Positions 12,901 to 24,224 of a stretch of DNA of 64,000 nt are shown here, one piece after another (position 1 is the stretch's first letter; each line of letters opens with the position of its first letter). The notes below the pieces were generated by a model that had not been told where the DNA came from, did not search any database, and saw only the letters and a list, made by a program, of their open reading frames with translations. Source of the stretch: Effrenium voratum (taxonomy: Eukaryota > Sar > Dinophyceae > Suessiales > Symbiodiniaceae); assembly GCA_963377175.1 (NCBI GenBank), contig CAUJNA010001479.1, positions 1-64,000 of the forward strand, written 5' to 3'. A program made the position numbers and the translations under genes.

Positions 12901-15900
12901 TTGCTTCAAATGGGAAGCCAGTTTGAGGCATCAATGGGAAACATCGGCAACACTGTGAACGGGTGGTTTGGGCGGAAGCCGAAGCCAATGCCAAATGAAT
13001 GGAAGAGCCGCAACAGGTGCTAGAAATGAACAGAAGCAAGCTGGCGTGTTCAACATTCGAGATCGCTGTCTCGAAATGCGCCGCCACGATCAGCGAAGCA
13101 AAGGAGGCAACAGCCGAGCCCTTGAGGGCGAAAGCTGCAAGCCGAGGGCTGTGCTCGTAGTCTGTTGATCTCTTGCAAAAAAATAAGACTGGCGATTGAT
13201 ACTTCCGAAATCCCTTGAAAAATCCTATTCCAGAAGTCGAAGGGTATGGTCCAGGCTTAAATTTATTCAGGCCACTCATTGTTTGAATTGAGCACCCTAT
13301 ATGAACCCCCAGCTCATCCACCCAGCACCAATCGTCAGGGTGCCGCTATACATCCACAAATCACCTGCTTCACATGGTTGTCCTTGTTTCAGCTGGTGGG
13401 GAGGAAGTGTTTGACTGGCAGCTGGTATCCTTGGGATGGCCGTTTCGGAAAGCGATGCGCCTGCCGGCCCTGGTACTTGTCCTCTTTGACCTGCGGCGAT
13501 TCATCCACTCACCAAACCCTGGGAACCCTGAAGAAATGGGAAATGAACCGTTTGGGATCCCCAAAACAAAAACGCAAGGGATGATTAAAACGTAAGGGGT
13601 TCATACAATACGTTTCTTGGCTTGCCTTTCTACCTAGTTTCTTTTGCCCCACCCTGAGAAGTGTCGGTTTCGCCCGAGCGTTCGCCATCAGAACCTTCTA
13701 GGCTGCGCCCAATTGGCCGACTGTGAAAAAAGCATTCGCGGGCTTCAAGCTCCTCTATATGGGCATGGGAGCACGCCTCTAGGCCCCACATGATCCTATT
13801 TGCAGCCGCTGGATCGGATTTGGCACCAATCTCCACCCGCCCTCCGATTTCTTCCCTGTCGGTGTCCGGCAGAAACGATGCGCGCTTGCGTCAAACATGG
13901 TTGACGGCGAAAGGCTTGGGGTTGCCCGAAGGTAGTCCGTGTCAACAAATAGATTGATGGGTATTCCCAGGAATGGCGAGGCCATTGAGAATGGTGGATG
14001 CTATTGCATGTGCTTCAAGTTTCCCGATGAGCACAGCGCAAGAGAGGGTCCCCGTCCGCAAAACTGGCCAGCTCCCGGGTGGTTGCGGTCGCGCCGGTAG
14101 ATACACTGATTGGATCTGCGACTCTCGGCGGCTTCAGACATAGGCAGAGAGATGGGTGTGCCTCAAGCTAGTGCCACCAAACCAACATGGACAAAGTCGG
14201 CTCCCAAATGGTTGCCTCCCTGTATGAATCAAAGAGTTTGTTGATCCTGGGTTCCATTGCCAGGGAGTCCCTCAGATTCCATGTCGGCAGTATGACAACC
14301 TGCTAAACAACAAAGCTCAAGTGAGTCAGAATCTAAACCTGGTATCAAAGTCTACCCTTGCTAATCTTGGTCTACCCGAATCTGTTTTGGCTCCTGTGGC
14401 ACAAGTGAGCGAGCTTCCCCTGAAGGGCAAGATCCGGTCCAAAAGTCGCGAGCTTTGTGCGCAAGGGAGCTTTGGCGATGAAACATCATGTTCTATATGT
14501 GGGGATTCCCGTCCACCAAACACTTGGCAGGTGGCTCCCTAAAAAAACGGTTTTTCCCCAGAACAGCACGAAGCCTCACGCTCTCGTTGCTGATTTACCC
14601 CAGCGGCGAGCTACCTCTTCCCCGCCTTCGTCATGTGGGTCCAGTCCTCACAGCTCTTGCAGCCCTCTTGCAGCCCACGTGTCGTTGTGGCTTCCCAGTT
14701 TGGGGGGCGACGTCCTGTTGAAGTTTCCCCCTTGGTTTTGAACCGCATGCAGCCACGACTTTTGGACACCGAAGGACTCCAAGCCCCCAACTCAAGGCCC
14801 CACATCCCAAGGCCCCTTATGGTGGCCACCTGGGAATCTATGTTGGCCACCATCTTCCTTCAACTTGTTCCCTATTTTTTTCTCGCGGTCCAAACCTGCC
14901 ACGAAAAATGGCTAGTTTGTGGACTTTTTTGAGAGTCCAAACCTCCCCCCGGGCACCCCCCTTCGGACGTGGATGTTTGCCGCCGGAGCGGCCCAGTAGG
15001 CCATGCCGCAGTGCCGGAACCCGAACTCCGCGCTCGTGGTCTCCGCCGCTTTGCGGCGCATGTGGAAGCGCTTCCCGGGCCCGTGGTGCGCGGCGCGCTG
15101 CACCTCGGCGACGCCGGGGGCGCTTCCAACCGGCGCGCTCGTCCGGGCACCCCCGTTTTTTTGGCGGCTCGTCTTTTTTTGGCTTTGGAAGGACACCCTC
15201 CCGCCCCCCCCCCCCACCCCCCTGGCCAATTTTTTGTGGTTCTTGATTTTTGGCTTTGCTCTAAAAGCCGCCTAAAGAGGGGGATAGCCTCGGAAAAGAC
15301 ACGCCCATATGTCCCCTTAATCACACCAGAGGGAAACTCACTGTAGATTGGCCCGAATGGTGATGCTTGAAACCAAAAAAGGAAACATGCGGCGAACCCT
15401 GGTTTCTGTAGGGATCCCAAAAGCGACGCAGCTCACTTAGGATTTGTACTCACAGCATGGAAGTGCACTGGCCACTTCCGATATCATCTTCCTAGGGGTG
15501 GGCTGTGCACCAATCAAAACAAATGGATGTGGTAGGTCATTCATTTGCGGGAGGTTGATTGTTGGGGTCCGATTCATCAAAGGCCAATGTCTCACTGAGT
15601 CAATTAAGATGACATCATTAAGTTACACTGTAAAACTGCGCTTCAAAGGGCAACAACCCTGCACAGTCATTTTCAGAACCCCTTCAAATGTACAGGTTAA
15701 TGGGCGCGGTTGAAATCCAGTTCAAACTAATTTCAAAGGGGATCCCATAATCCGTAATTCCGCCCAAGAGAAACCACTACAATCTGGCATAAGCATGAAG
15801 GATCGGTTTTGAACAACTCACCCCTTTTTTGTTTGGCAACCAACTTTTCGGCTGGTGTTCACGGCAGGCTCAAAGGAAACCGACCACTTTTCCATCCGAG

Positions 15901-17119
15901 TGTTGAATCAAACCTTGAGGAAAGGGGGAAGCAGGGGAGGGAAAGGAGAAAGGGAAAGGGGAGAGTGGTGTCTTTGGGGTGCCAACACCGCTGGGAGAAA
16001 ACAGGGCAACCCCAAAAAGGCGGCAGTGCAAGACTTGCCGGGAACAGAGCGCTTGACGCGGACATCAAACCCAAGCGTCTTCGGAAAGTTGTGAGGCCAG
16101 GAGTTTTGTGTTGCTTACTGTGTGTCATTGCTTTTGTTGTTGTTGTTTTGGTCTTCTCTTTATTGGTGTTTGTGAATGTTCGCCTCTTCTCGCTTGCTCG
16201 CGTTCCCAAGCAGAGGGGCAAATCCGAGCTTCAGGTCGAACGCCAGCGGATGTCGGAAGTCTCCTACCTTCTCCAGGACAAGATACTCCTGAGCGTCTCA
16301 CGTGCCCTGAAATCAGAGCCGCCAAACCAGAGAAACTTTTTCTGAAACGAGATCCGAAGACTGCACAAAGTCACCCTCATCACACAAAGTCCCATAAAAC
16401 ACGAGTGTTTCCCACAACCCGAGCGCAGGTCTACGCGAATCGCCTCTAAAGGGGGGCTGCTTGCTGTCCATTTCAACTACATAGCATCACCAGATCCTCG
16501 GCCTATCGATTGAAACCCCTCCTGGCCAAGAACTTGACTCAGATTCAGGTCTGCCACCCTTGCCAAACCCAAAAAATGGAGCAACAAAAGGATACCGGCC
16601 CTTCCTTTTTCTTCGACTCGCCATTGGATCCAACGAACATCCGGCCCGCCTAGCTTTGCCCTCAGTATTCCCTTAAGGATCGAGTTTCCCGAGCCTCGAA
16701 CAGAAATACACACATAACTATACACACACCCACAGACATACATAACATCACATCACATAACATAACATTGCATTGCATTGTATCATCCAGGTCCTCCAGT
16801 AGAGAGGCTAGAATGAGGGTACCCTTTTTTTCCGTGGTCGATTTTAGGGGAACCCTCCTCCACAAAAGCCACGGTCAAAAGTCGGCCCTACTGGGCCTGA
16901 AGCAAACCTCGACGCGACATCCAAAAAAAAAAAAACGGGCCTGAGCTTTCTCCTCCGACCTCACCGCGGCGGCCCCGTAGAACCCCGGCGCCAGGCTCCC
17001 CAGGCGCCGCTCCCCGCGCTCGCCGCGCGCCGCGCGCGCGCCCAGGGCCTCGTAGAAGCGGCGCTCGTTGCCGCTGGAGGCCTTCAAGACCACGGCGCCG
17101 CTCACCCGGACCAGGCGGC
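9852..17119 (-). CDS. Inositol polyphosphate kinase (IPMK/IP6K family), five exons located
   Basis: Minus-strand gene model: exons 17119-16965, about 15122-14981, 12575-12496, 11072-10930 and 9988-9852 (stop TAG). Family features in order: a Lys-bearing strand followed by GNERRFYEAL and LGSLAPGFYG (IPK N-lobe), TTSAEFGFRHCGM (the IPK TS..GFR..GM motif), GRQLLGVLGRFF, IVDKALAEVEILR, and LRFWGASLLLVLDGD near the C terminus (family form RF..SSLL.VY.G). These enzymes phosphorylate inositol phosphates with ATP. Junction phases of the last four exons agree. Three donors read GC (after 14981, 12496 and 10930) and one reads GT (after 16965). Not found: the exon with the catalytic P..D.K.G motif, expected between 16965 and 15122, and the 5' end. 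The subfamily cannot be decided from these parts. Confidence 0.72.
10930..11072 (-). CDS. IPK exon: IVDKALAEVEILR helix
   Basis: Acceptor TTGCTGCCAG before 11072, GC donor GAG|GCGAGT after 10930. Its 143 nt take one base from the previous exon and give one to the next, which fits both neighbours. The frame ends PWRSIVDKALAEVEILR, equivalent to the helix preceding the C-terminal IPK strand. Confidence 0.6.
12496..12575 (-). CDS. IPK exon: GRQLLGVLGRFF
   Basis: Acceptor CTCGCTAG before 12575, GC donor CTG|GCGTGG after 12496. The frame VTGRQLLGVLGRFFNQ matches the IPK helix with the FF pair that follows the GFR..GM block. It starts in phase 0 and ends with two bases of a codon completed by the next exon. 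Confidence 0.62.
13751..13885 (-). CDS. Candidate exon between IPK exons, unknown segment
   Basis: An open minus-strand frame reading SFLPDTDREEIGGRVEIGAK, then AAANRIMWGLEACSHAHIEEL, looks like real protein. It begins after ACGCAAG near 13885 and could end at GAA|GCCCGC (GC donor) near 13751, phase 0 at both ends, so it would fit in frame between IPK exons 14981 and 12575. The open frame itself continues to a stop at 13630. I do not recognise it as part of the IPK fold; it may be an insert or a separate exon. Confidence 0.35.
14981..15122 (-). CDS. IPK exon: TTSAEFGFRHCGM motif
   Basis: The frame contains GKRFHMRRKAAETTSAEFG then FRHCGMAYW, matching the conserved TS..GFR..GM block of inositol polyphosphate kinases. 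The donor is GCG|GCAAAC (GC type) after 14981, phase 0. The acceptor is uncertain; I place it at GGAAG before about 15122. Confidence 0.7.
15240..16960. other. IPK intron region; missing catalytic exon expected here
   Basis: Should contain the exon with the P..D.K.G motif of the kinase. I did not find it. Weakly coding minus-strand stretches lie near 16010-16075 and 16500-16560 but match nothing. There is a short CATAACAT/CATTG repeat at 16738-16780. Confidence 0.4.
16965..17119 (-). CDS. IPK exon: N-lobe, GNERRFYEAL
   Basis: Acceptor GCGGTCAG before 17119; donor GCG|GTGAGG after 16965. The frame carries VSGAVVLKASSGNERRFYEA and LGSLAPGFYG, the IPK pattern of an ATP-binding Lys strand followed by E..FYE and P.FYG. 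It ends in phase 0. Confidence 0.75.
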
Positions 17120-17184
17120 CTGACCGCAGGTTTCGGTGGGGCTCCCTTATTTTGAGCCCATAAGGGACTCAACCCCTCCAAACA

Positions 17185-17245
17185 AAATGTGTCTGTGATT
17201 TGTGATTTGTGTGTGATTTGTGTGTGTGTGTGTGTTCGTGTCTTT
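17185..17245. repeat. (TG)n-rich microsatellite
   Basis: TGTGATTTG and TGTG repeats, seen directly. The rest of 17245-18680 shows no exon that I can support. Confidence 0.8.
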
Positions 17246-18681
17246 CTGTGTATGTCCGTGATTGTGTGTGATATTTGGGCTTTGGAATGCAGAAGGAGGA
17301 TTCCTTCTGCAGTCTGCTCTTGCATTGAGAAACGTTTTGGGTCCAACGAAAATACGAAGCCAAACCATGTCCTTGTCGAAGCATGTAAAGGAAGCAAGCT
17401 CTTGCAGCTGGCCAAGGCAGACTACATTCAATCATCCCCATCATAATTCAGGAAATGGTTTCTCGCATGGAGGAGAGGCCAAAATCGTGTGTCTCAAAGG
17501 GATGTTACGTTTTAGGCTTGTGAGCTAAAACTGGGTGTGCTTGGTGGCCTCAGACCAAAATGGTTCTGCTGGATTTGTTTGGAGTTACTCTTGTTTAGCT
17601 TGCTTTGAAAGGGAAAAGCAAACGAGGTGGTGGATTTGAGCGACCGTTTCAGCTGGAGAATATTGGCTGTAAGATGGTCAAGTTGGAAAAAGTTGCCTTG
17701 CCCCCATGAAACCAAAATGACACCAAGTACTTGGGGATGGATACTAAAATGGCTGTGCCTTTTTGGAGTCGTTACCCTTATTTAGGCTGGTTGGAAGGAA
17801 AAAGACCAGGTGATGTTTGGAGGCTTGATTTGAGTTGGGGTGTGCCCGATGAGTTTGTCTCAAAGTTAAGGATCCCAAGCGATGGCTTCAGCTGTCTTTT
17901 TGGTGGCCCCCATGGGGACCCCACAAACGGAGACGCCCAATCTGACTGGGTCCAATCAAGTGACATGTTGAGGAATCAAAAGTACTTCTGAGGGTTGCTC
18001 CTTGAAACTTCCAACTGAGTGTGATGTTTGAGGTTCCCTTGTTTAGGTTGGATAAAAGGAACCTGAAGAAAAAACGACTGTTAGTTCAAGCCCTTGCAAT
18101 CAAAACAACAACAAAGGATTTTATGGAAGAAACCCCAAAATGGATATCCATTCAGAGCGCAAGAGGAGCCCCATACCCAACCATGGCTTTTCCTTCATCC
18201 CCTGCCATGGTTTTTGACTTTTAGCAGCCAAACTTCGTCCATTGCGTTCGGGTCTCAACACCTGTCAGAGCCTATCCCGGTTCAATTTATGAGGAGCACC
18301 TCTTCTGCCAGTCAGACTGGCACTCACTGCCGAAAAATTCAAGGGCACCCAGTCAACTCAATCAAGGGCTTTGGTTCCAACAAGATGGTTAAGATCTCGG
18401 CCGATCTATCCCGCGGGGATTTTGAGCAGAGACTGCAAGTGGGTTCAAGCCTCATGCGCGCATCCTTTCAGGAGCATGGACGAGAAAAACCGCCTACCCT
18501 CCGGGCAAACTCGAGATATTCACACGTGATCTGGCAGTTCTCAAGGGATGCCTTTGGCAGAGCCTGGAGTAGATTTTAAAAAAGCTCCATATTTCACATG
18601 CCCTTGCGCATGGACTCTGAATTGACTTCCGAGAAAGCTTCGCTCGAACTCCAGTCGACTCATTGAGTCCGGCGAGTTTGT

Positions 18682-20874
18682 TCAGAACTTTGTTCCTGTC
18701 GCAGTGTGCTCCAGGATGGTAGTAATCCATAAAACCACCACGGAGACCAGGGCGAAGAGCCAAAGCCGGAAGTCGGCCCACAACACGACGCTGACAAATT
18801 CCAACAAATTCACCGCAAAGACGCGGAACAAAGCCGCCTGCGCAGCACACAAAAGCATCAGCTCCACCAGCAGTGACAATAGGTTGTTGAAGATCCCCTC
18901 CAGGAACTGCTCATCTGTGGTGCCGGCAAACCCGAAGAAATACCGTCGGTTGTGTCCAAACACGTTGCTTTGCAAAGTGCAGGACATTACCATCCAGGTT
19001 GCGGGAACAAAAATCTCACACATCTCCACCGCTGCGAACAGGGTGAGGGAACGGGAGAGCTGATTGAGCAGCCTCGCATCCACCGAGTCAATCTCATCTG
19101 AATGAAGGGACTCTCTGGTGCTTCCTTCAACTGCTCGAAGGGTGGACCGCATTCTCTCTGCAACCTCGCGCAAGCCCACTTTCTTATGCACATGGAGAAC
19201 GCTTCGGAAGGTCTGGCGAATTTTGCATCGGCAACAGCTTGACCTCGAGTTCTTAATCTCCAACTCGTCCGTAGCGAGCATCTCCCTGCCCACCGCGATC
19301 ATCAACTTGCCATACATCTCAAGAAAGGCAAACAAAGCGTGGCCAGCATCCAGTAGCAGAATGGACAGGACCACATTTATGTCCTTCGCCTTGGCCAGGA
19401 GAGACGCGGAGAAGAGAAACTTCGCAAACATCATGGGGACCCTCAGCCCCACAGTCAAGATGTCTGGCACTCGCAAGTAGTCGCCAGCCAACTCCTGCCA
19501 AAATCCGAAGAACATGACACTCACAGTGACCCCGATTCTGCTGAGCATCTGCTGTTCGCTGCTAAGCTCCGGAAAAATGGCGTACCAAAACAGCAGGCCG
19601 ATGATCTGTACGATGAAGAAGCTCCAGGTGATGCCGTTGTAGAGAAGATATCTTCGGAAGGCTGTTGTGCAAACCTCGGCCGGAAGGAGGCAGTATGCAA
19701 TTGAAATGCTGCAAATGATTCCTGGGATGCAAGAGGTGAGCACCGCATAGGGCACGGGGTAGACGCCCCAGAAGCTTGCGAGCCAGTGGATCAGCAAACA
19801 CACCACCGGCTCCGAGATCGGCGCCAGCGTCGCGATCCACCTGATCCGGGGCCGTTTTTTGTGCTGCTCCTCGATGCCTCGCAGGATCAGCTCCAGACCG
19901 GCGCGCGCTGGCCAGTAGTTCAGCCAGGGGTGCGCCAAAAAGTTGAAGCCCCAGTTCAGCCAGAACCCCTGGTCCGCCCCTGGGAATGCCGGCAGAACCG
20001 GGAAGAGGGCCATCATGGGAAGCAAGAGAATGAAGGCCGCGGGCACGGCGAAGGTGGACATCAGCCGTTTTCGGAAGCTGCGGCCATCAGAGCAGCGGTC
20101 AAGGACATAGCTCGCCATGATCTGTTCGATGCACTGGATGAATGGCTTCGCAGATCTTTGTGACGTGAATTGATCAGTCTTTGGCGACAGATTGCGGTTC
20201 AAACTCTTGGAGTCGGTCCTGGCTTCAATTGGCTCAGGCGGGGACTGGACGCTGTCCGAAAACCTCAGCCTCCTGCCAGTGGAAGCACCGTGACTCATTC
20301 CTGGGTTGTTTGCAGGCAACGATCGGTTCCGCGTTGGCGCGTAATCCTCCTCTCGCGCACCTACATCCACGTCTGCATCCACGTCTGCATCCACGTCTGC
20401 ATCCACGTCTGCATCCACGTCTGCATCCACGTCTGCATCCACGTCTGCATCTCTCACTTCTGCTTCTGGCTGCCCGCCGAGCTCATCAGCGGGCAGGCTG
20501 TGCGGTAGGACGCAGGGGCGTCCGCTGCTGCAAGGACTATCTCCGGGGAGCTTCTCCAGGATCTCAATAGAAGCCGCGCTTGTCGGGTTTTGGCGCCTGA
20601 CCTCCTGCAACTCCGCTGACTCCAAGCTCCGCTCGTCCAGTCGCGCGACCGGAGCCCGGAGAGAGCCATCTGCGGCTCGGTGCTCATGCGCGCCGGTCTC
20701 AACCTCGCCATTGGGCGAGCCATAGACCACTGGCACGACCCGTGCACACATGCTCAAGCCCAAGTCTCGAGCCCCTGCCATGGATTTACCCAAGCGCCTG
20801 ATCTCAATGGAAACCCAAAAAGGTCCTGGCTGTGACCAAGACATTCGGGTTTCTACAAGTGAGAGAGGTTCCAT
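18682..20874 (-). CDS. Large polytopic membrane protein, function unknown
   Basis: An uninterrupted minus-strand frame of about 730 codons. I start it at ATG 20874 (MEPLSLVETR), not at the ATG 24 nt further upstream, because a strong AG acceptor lies between them. The N-terminal third (about residues 1-270) is hydrophilic and contains eight Asp-Ala-Asp-Val units. The C-terminal two thirds has roughly nine to eleven hydrophobic segments, for example FAVPAAFILLLPMMALFPVL, ITWSFFIVQIIGLLFWYAIF and a closing stretch with LWLFALVSVVVLWI. A basic Cys-containing loop (SSCCRCKIRQ) lies between the middle and last membrane segments. I recognise no transporter or enzyme family. Single-exon, membrane-rich genes of unknown role are common in dinoflagellates. 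Confidence 0.75.
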   Translation of the reverse strand: MEPLSLVETRMSWSQPGPFWVSIEIRRLGKSMAGARDLGLSMCARVVPVVYGSPNGEVETGAHEHRAADGSLRAPVARLDERSLESAELQEVRRQNPTSAASIEILEKLPGDSPCSSGRPCVLPHSLPADELGGQPEAEVRDADVDADVDADVDADVDADVDADVDADVDVGAREEDYAPTRNRSLPANNPGMSHGASTGRRLRFSDSVQSPPEPIEARTDSKSLNRNLSPKTDQFTSQRSAKPFIQCIEQIMASYVLDRCSDGRSFRKRLMSTFAVPAAFILLLPMMALFPVLPAFPGADQGFWLNWGFNFLAHPWLNYWPARAGLELILRGIEEQHKKRPRIRWIATLAPISEPVVCLLIHWLASFWGVYPVPYAVLTSCIPGIICSISIAYCLLPAEVCTTAFRRYLLYNGITWSFFIVQIIGLLFWYAIFPELSSEQQMLSRIGVTVSVMFFGFWQELAGDYLRVPDILTVGLRVPMMFAKFLFSASLLAKAKDINVVLSILLLDAGHALFAFLEMYGKLMIAVGREMLATDELEIKNSRSSCCRCKIRQTFRSVLHVHKKVGLREVAERMRSTLRAVEGSTRESLHSDEIDSVDARLLNQLSRSLTLFAAVEMCEIFVPATWMVMSCTLQSNVFGHNRRYFFGFAGTTDEQFLEGIFNNLLSLLVELMLLCAAQAALFRVFAVNLLEFVSVVLWADFRLWLFALVSVVVLWITTILEHTATGTKF
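20360..20454 (-). repeat. 12-bp coding minisatellite (Asp-Ala-Asp-Val)n
   Basis: About seven to eight copies of CATCCACGTCTG on the plus strand encode DADV repeats on the minus strand inside the membrane protein. The repeat length keeps the frame. Confidence 0.95.
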
Positions 20875-20898
20875 GTCAATCTGCAAAAGAAGATACAT
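20875..20898 (-). promoter_or_regulatory. Putative trans-splice (or cis-splice) acceptor before the membrane protein
   Basis: The minus strand reads CTTCTTTTGCAG followed by ATTGACATGG: a pyrimidine tract plus AG ending at 20881, just 5' of the chosen ATG. Dinoflagellate nuclear mRNAs receive a spliced leader at such AG sites. An ordinary intron acceptor would look the same. Confidence 0.5.
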
Positions 20899-21841
20899 TT
20901 AGGAGGAGCCCCATACCCGACAATAGTAGTTTCCGCAGTTGAATTTTCTCTCTGTGGGGGGTGGCTGCCAACGGACCTCTGTGAATTGACCAATACCCGA
21001 AAAAAAGAAAGAAAAAAAGGAAAAAAATGATCCAAGAGCCAAGAAGTGCTGTTCAACTAAGGGCTCCACCCTGATGGTGCCCGAAACCGTCAATTTATTA
21101 GGGGGTGATTTGTCCAAAACCGAAAAAAGAACTGACGTTGAAAGCTGCAAGTATTGCCATTGATGGGAACCAGAAACGGGCTGCGATAAATTCAAGGGTG
21201 TCCCGCGCTGGAGGGGATCCGGATACCCAAAAAAAACAACGCCGGGTTGAATCCGGAGTCGACATTGCCCTCTCATGGAAGTGGGAAGAGGCCCTTTCGA
21301 GGAGTGTCTTCCCAAACCCCCACGTCCACGGTTCGGAGCGAAACCTCTGGTCTCGAAAGTGCTCCCTTTTCCCCAATCCCATACAAGATGTGGGCAAATC
21401 TGCAGGTTACTCTGGTGGCAAGGACAACGCGGAAGTGTGGGCCAGCTTCAACTACCCACCTTCGAAGTATCTCCAGGTGGGAAAACACTGCTCTGGTTTC
21501 CTTTTGAGGGGAGACCAGAAAAAACACGGATGGCTGTCAAAGCTACCGTAACAAAAGTGGCAGAAACATGTTCCCAGAGTCCAAAGACCAGGTGCTTGGA
21601 AAAACAATCGACCCCTGGCTTACTAGGTCAGTACTACCCACGTTGAAGGGAATGGTTCACAGGGGGGAACAACCCGCGGCAAATCTGCAAAGTTTGGAGC
21701 ACAGCCTCCCACCAAACACCTGGCATGTTGACAGCGCATATATATATATATATATATCCAGTGAACCCATAAACCAAAACCAGTCATATAAAACCGGGCC
21801 GGTTCTTTGGCCGACTCATTCCTTGGCCCCTGTCGAGCGGC

Positions 21842-21989
21842 CTTGGCGCAGCGCGAGGATGGCGACGCCTTCTTTGGGCGTCAAAATGTCCAAGTGGCCG
21901 CCCATGGCGGCGTGGTACCGGAAGTCCGTCAGCTCGTGCACCGGGAGATGGGCCTCACGGGATAAGATGGCCCGCTTCCCGGAACCAAC
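21842..21989 (-). CDS. Internal exon, unknown protein
   Basis: Bounded by acceptor TTTGTGGCTCAG before 21989 and a GC donor (CAAG|GCCGCT) after 21842. The frame is continuously coding-like: VGSGKRAILSREAHLPVHEL, then TDFRYHAAMGGHLDI and TPKEGVAILALRQG. Third positions are GC-rich, unlike the flanks. No family recognised. It lies upstream of the membrane protein on the same strand, but probably in a different gene because of the acceptor directly before that protein's ATG. Confidence 0.5.
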
Positions 21990-22025
21990 CTGAGCCACAA
22001 ACAAAACTGTACGAAAAAATGCTCG

Positions 22026-22921
22026 ACCCAAAACCATGCTTCAAGAACTAAGAAGGCGGATGTCAGCTATGTGTGGCTGGGATCGTCCCTTACTAACCTT
22101 CACTTACCCGGGTTTTGATTCTGGCTCACCTGAAAAGGGTTCCTCCCCTTCGCCCCCTTCGGCCCCTTCGGCCCCTTCGCCCCCGGCCCTTCTCTCTCCC
22201 TCTCACTCTTGTTCTTTTCTTCTCCATGTTTGGCCAGCTCAAGATGGTTTTGCGGTATGTTTCAAAACTGAAGAAGCAAACAGCAAGACAAACAAGGTGT
22301 ATATAGGCTTTGGCTCCATCATTGCAGCTTTGGATTCCATGTGTGGGGCCGGCAAGATTCGCTTGCCAGTCTTGGCAAATCTCGAGACATGCAGGATGCT
22401 TGCCCTTTGGATCGCTGAGTCTTCAGGCTGGGGGGTGCCTGGCAATCAATCCTTGCTGGTTTAGAAGCAACACATCCGACGCTTCGCGCATCCCGCGCCA
22501 AGATCCAAGTCACACGTCCAACCGACTCGAGGACTTCTTCGTGGTCCTCTGTCCTGCAGCAACGGTCTGCTTAGGGAACATGAGTCATACTGTGGATGGA
22601 CGAAATCCATTTCGCACCGCGTTGAAACCATGGGAAAGCCTTGTTTGTTGGTATTTCCAGGGGAATCATCCTTCCAGGGTTCTTAGGTGGTGCAGGAATC
22701 CGGCACCAAATTGCAACCATAGGAAACGGTATTTACAGGAATCATCATTCCCGGGTTTCTTAGATGGTGCACGTCCACCCACAGCACTCAAAACCGATCA
22801 GTACTCAAATAGCCGACCCAAAACCATGGATAAGCAATCAAAATAGCGGCTGCACCCATGTATGGTTGGGATTACCCCTGACTAACCTTTATCTATCCGG
22901 GCTTTGATTGTGGCTCACAAT
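22026..22921 (+). repeat. Two direct copies of a ~107-bp interspersed repeat
   Basis: 22026-22132 and 22812-22921 share CGACCCAAAACCATG at the left, then TGT-TGGTTGGGAT, CTAACCTT-A and CCGGG-TTTGAT-TGGCTCAC at the right. A partial relative lies near 25640-25675. Between them, 22650-22770 holds an imperfect internal duplication of about 45 bp (GTATTT-CAGG to GGTGCA). No gene seen from 22132 to 24200. Confidence 0.7.
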
Positions 22922-22935
22922 GAAGGAAACACAAC

Positions 22936-23060
22936 ATGGCCATGGGTCAAAACCAATGGTACCTTTTCGCGATAAGTGCACCACCCATTTTAGTCTATTT
23001 TAGTGGGGATTAGGATGTTCACTGGGGGTACGATTCGGCTTTTGACCCATGGCCACATGG
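22936..23060 (-). mobile_element. MITE-like element, copy 1 (inverted orientation)
   Basis: Ends read GGCCATGGGTCAAAA and, inverted, TTTTGACCCATGGCC. The interior matches the copies at 29171-29290 and 30750-30850 when reverse-complemented, including CCCCCAGTGAACATCC. Terminal inverted repeats, small size and multiple copies fit a non-autonomous DNA element or an inverted-repeat introner. Confidence 0.75.
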
Positions 23061-24224
23061 CAAAAGAGGGCAAAATGGTCACTGAAGTCTGGCAATGCGT
23101 CTGTACATCCGGTGGGCAGCAGCCATAGAGCGACAGCCAGTTTCCCATCTGGGGCGGGATTTGTACCGATCGCTGTCCGCTTTTTGTTCTGGAGCTGAGT
23201 CTGTGTGTGCGTGTGGAAGAGCCAACCATATCCAAGGGCACTTCTACAATCAATATATACACATTACATGCATAAGATGCATAAGATCGGAGCCTTCAGA
23301 CGTGAGGGAATCAGAGAACGGCCGAGTCGTCTCTTCTTTGGGTATGTGAGTGGTGCGCGCTTTGAGCCAAGTTGCAAGCAGCAATTGAGCACAGTGGTAG
23401 ATAAGATCCAACCTTGATCTTGCCAGGGCAGTCCTTTTGAAAAGGGATGGTCCTCGAGTCAACCACACTTTCGGGGCCCACTTCCGTGCTTCCATCGAGA
23501 AAAAACATGCCCCGATCCATGAAAGGCTCTCTAAAAGCCTTCCTAGGGGGAGGTCCCCAGAAAGAGGAAAAAACAACTCACTGTGTTTTTTCAGAGAGGT
23601 TTGAAAGGACTCGATGCCAATGGTCGGAAGCCATCCAAAGCCCGAAAACCAAAAGCGCTGCCTGGGACCCCAAAAGTGCTGGCCCCACTCCCAGCATGGC
23701 ACCCGGCGCCGGCAAAAGCCGCCTTTGTCGCACACACGAGTCAATCAAAACCCGGGTGGTTTCCACCCACATCCAAAGGCAAGGAGAATGTCCCCTAGGC
23801 TTCACCTCCCGGATGAGCAAGTCGCTCAATCCCAAGACAGGCGCCGCTTCTTCGTCGCCTGCAAAACCATCCGTTGAACTCTCTGCACCGGACAGGAGAG
23901 GGTTGGAAGACTTCCCTCTTTAAAAAATATAGCCCCTCCCCGTCCATTTGCAAAAAGGGTCATTGGGGAACCCCACAAAATGCGTCCTCCACATGGAAGA
24001 AGTGTCCTTTCTTGGGACGGGTCGCACGGCAGACTCAGCTCGGGGAGCCGACCGAAGTACCCTGATGGTTTGTTTCTTTCTTTTTTTCTGAAAAGAAGCC
24101 AAGGTGGCTTGTCTTTTTCAGCGGGGTACCCGTTTTGGCCCTGGCTTCCCCCTATTTTAATTGTTCCTTTCCAAAAACTAGTCGGCGAGAATACACAGAC
24201 TCAAGCAATCTACTGAATTTCTGT

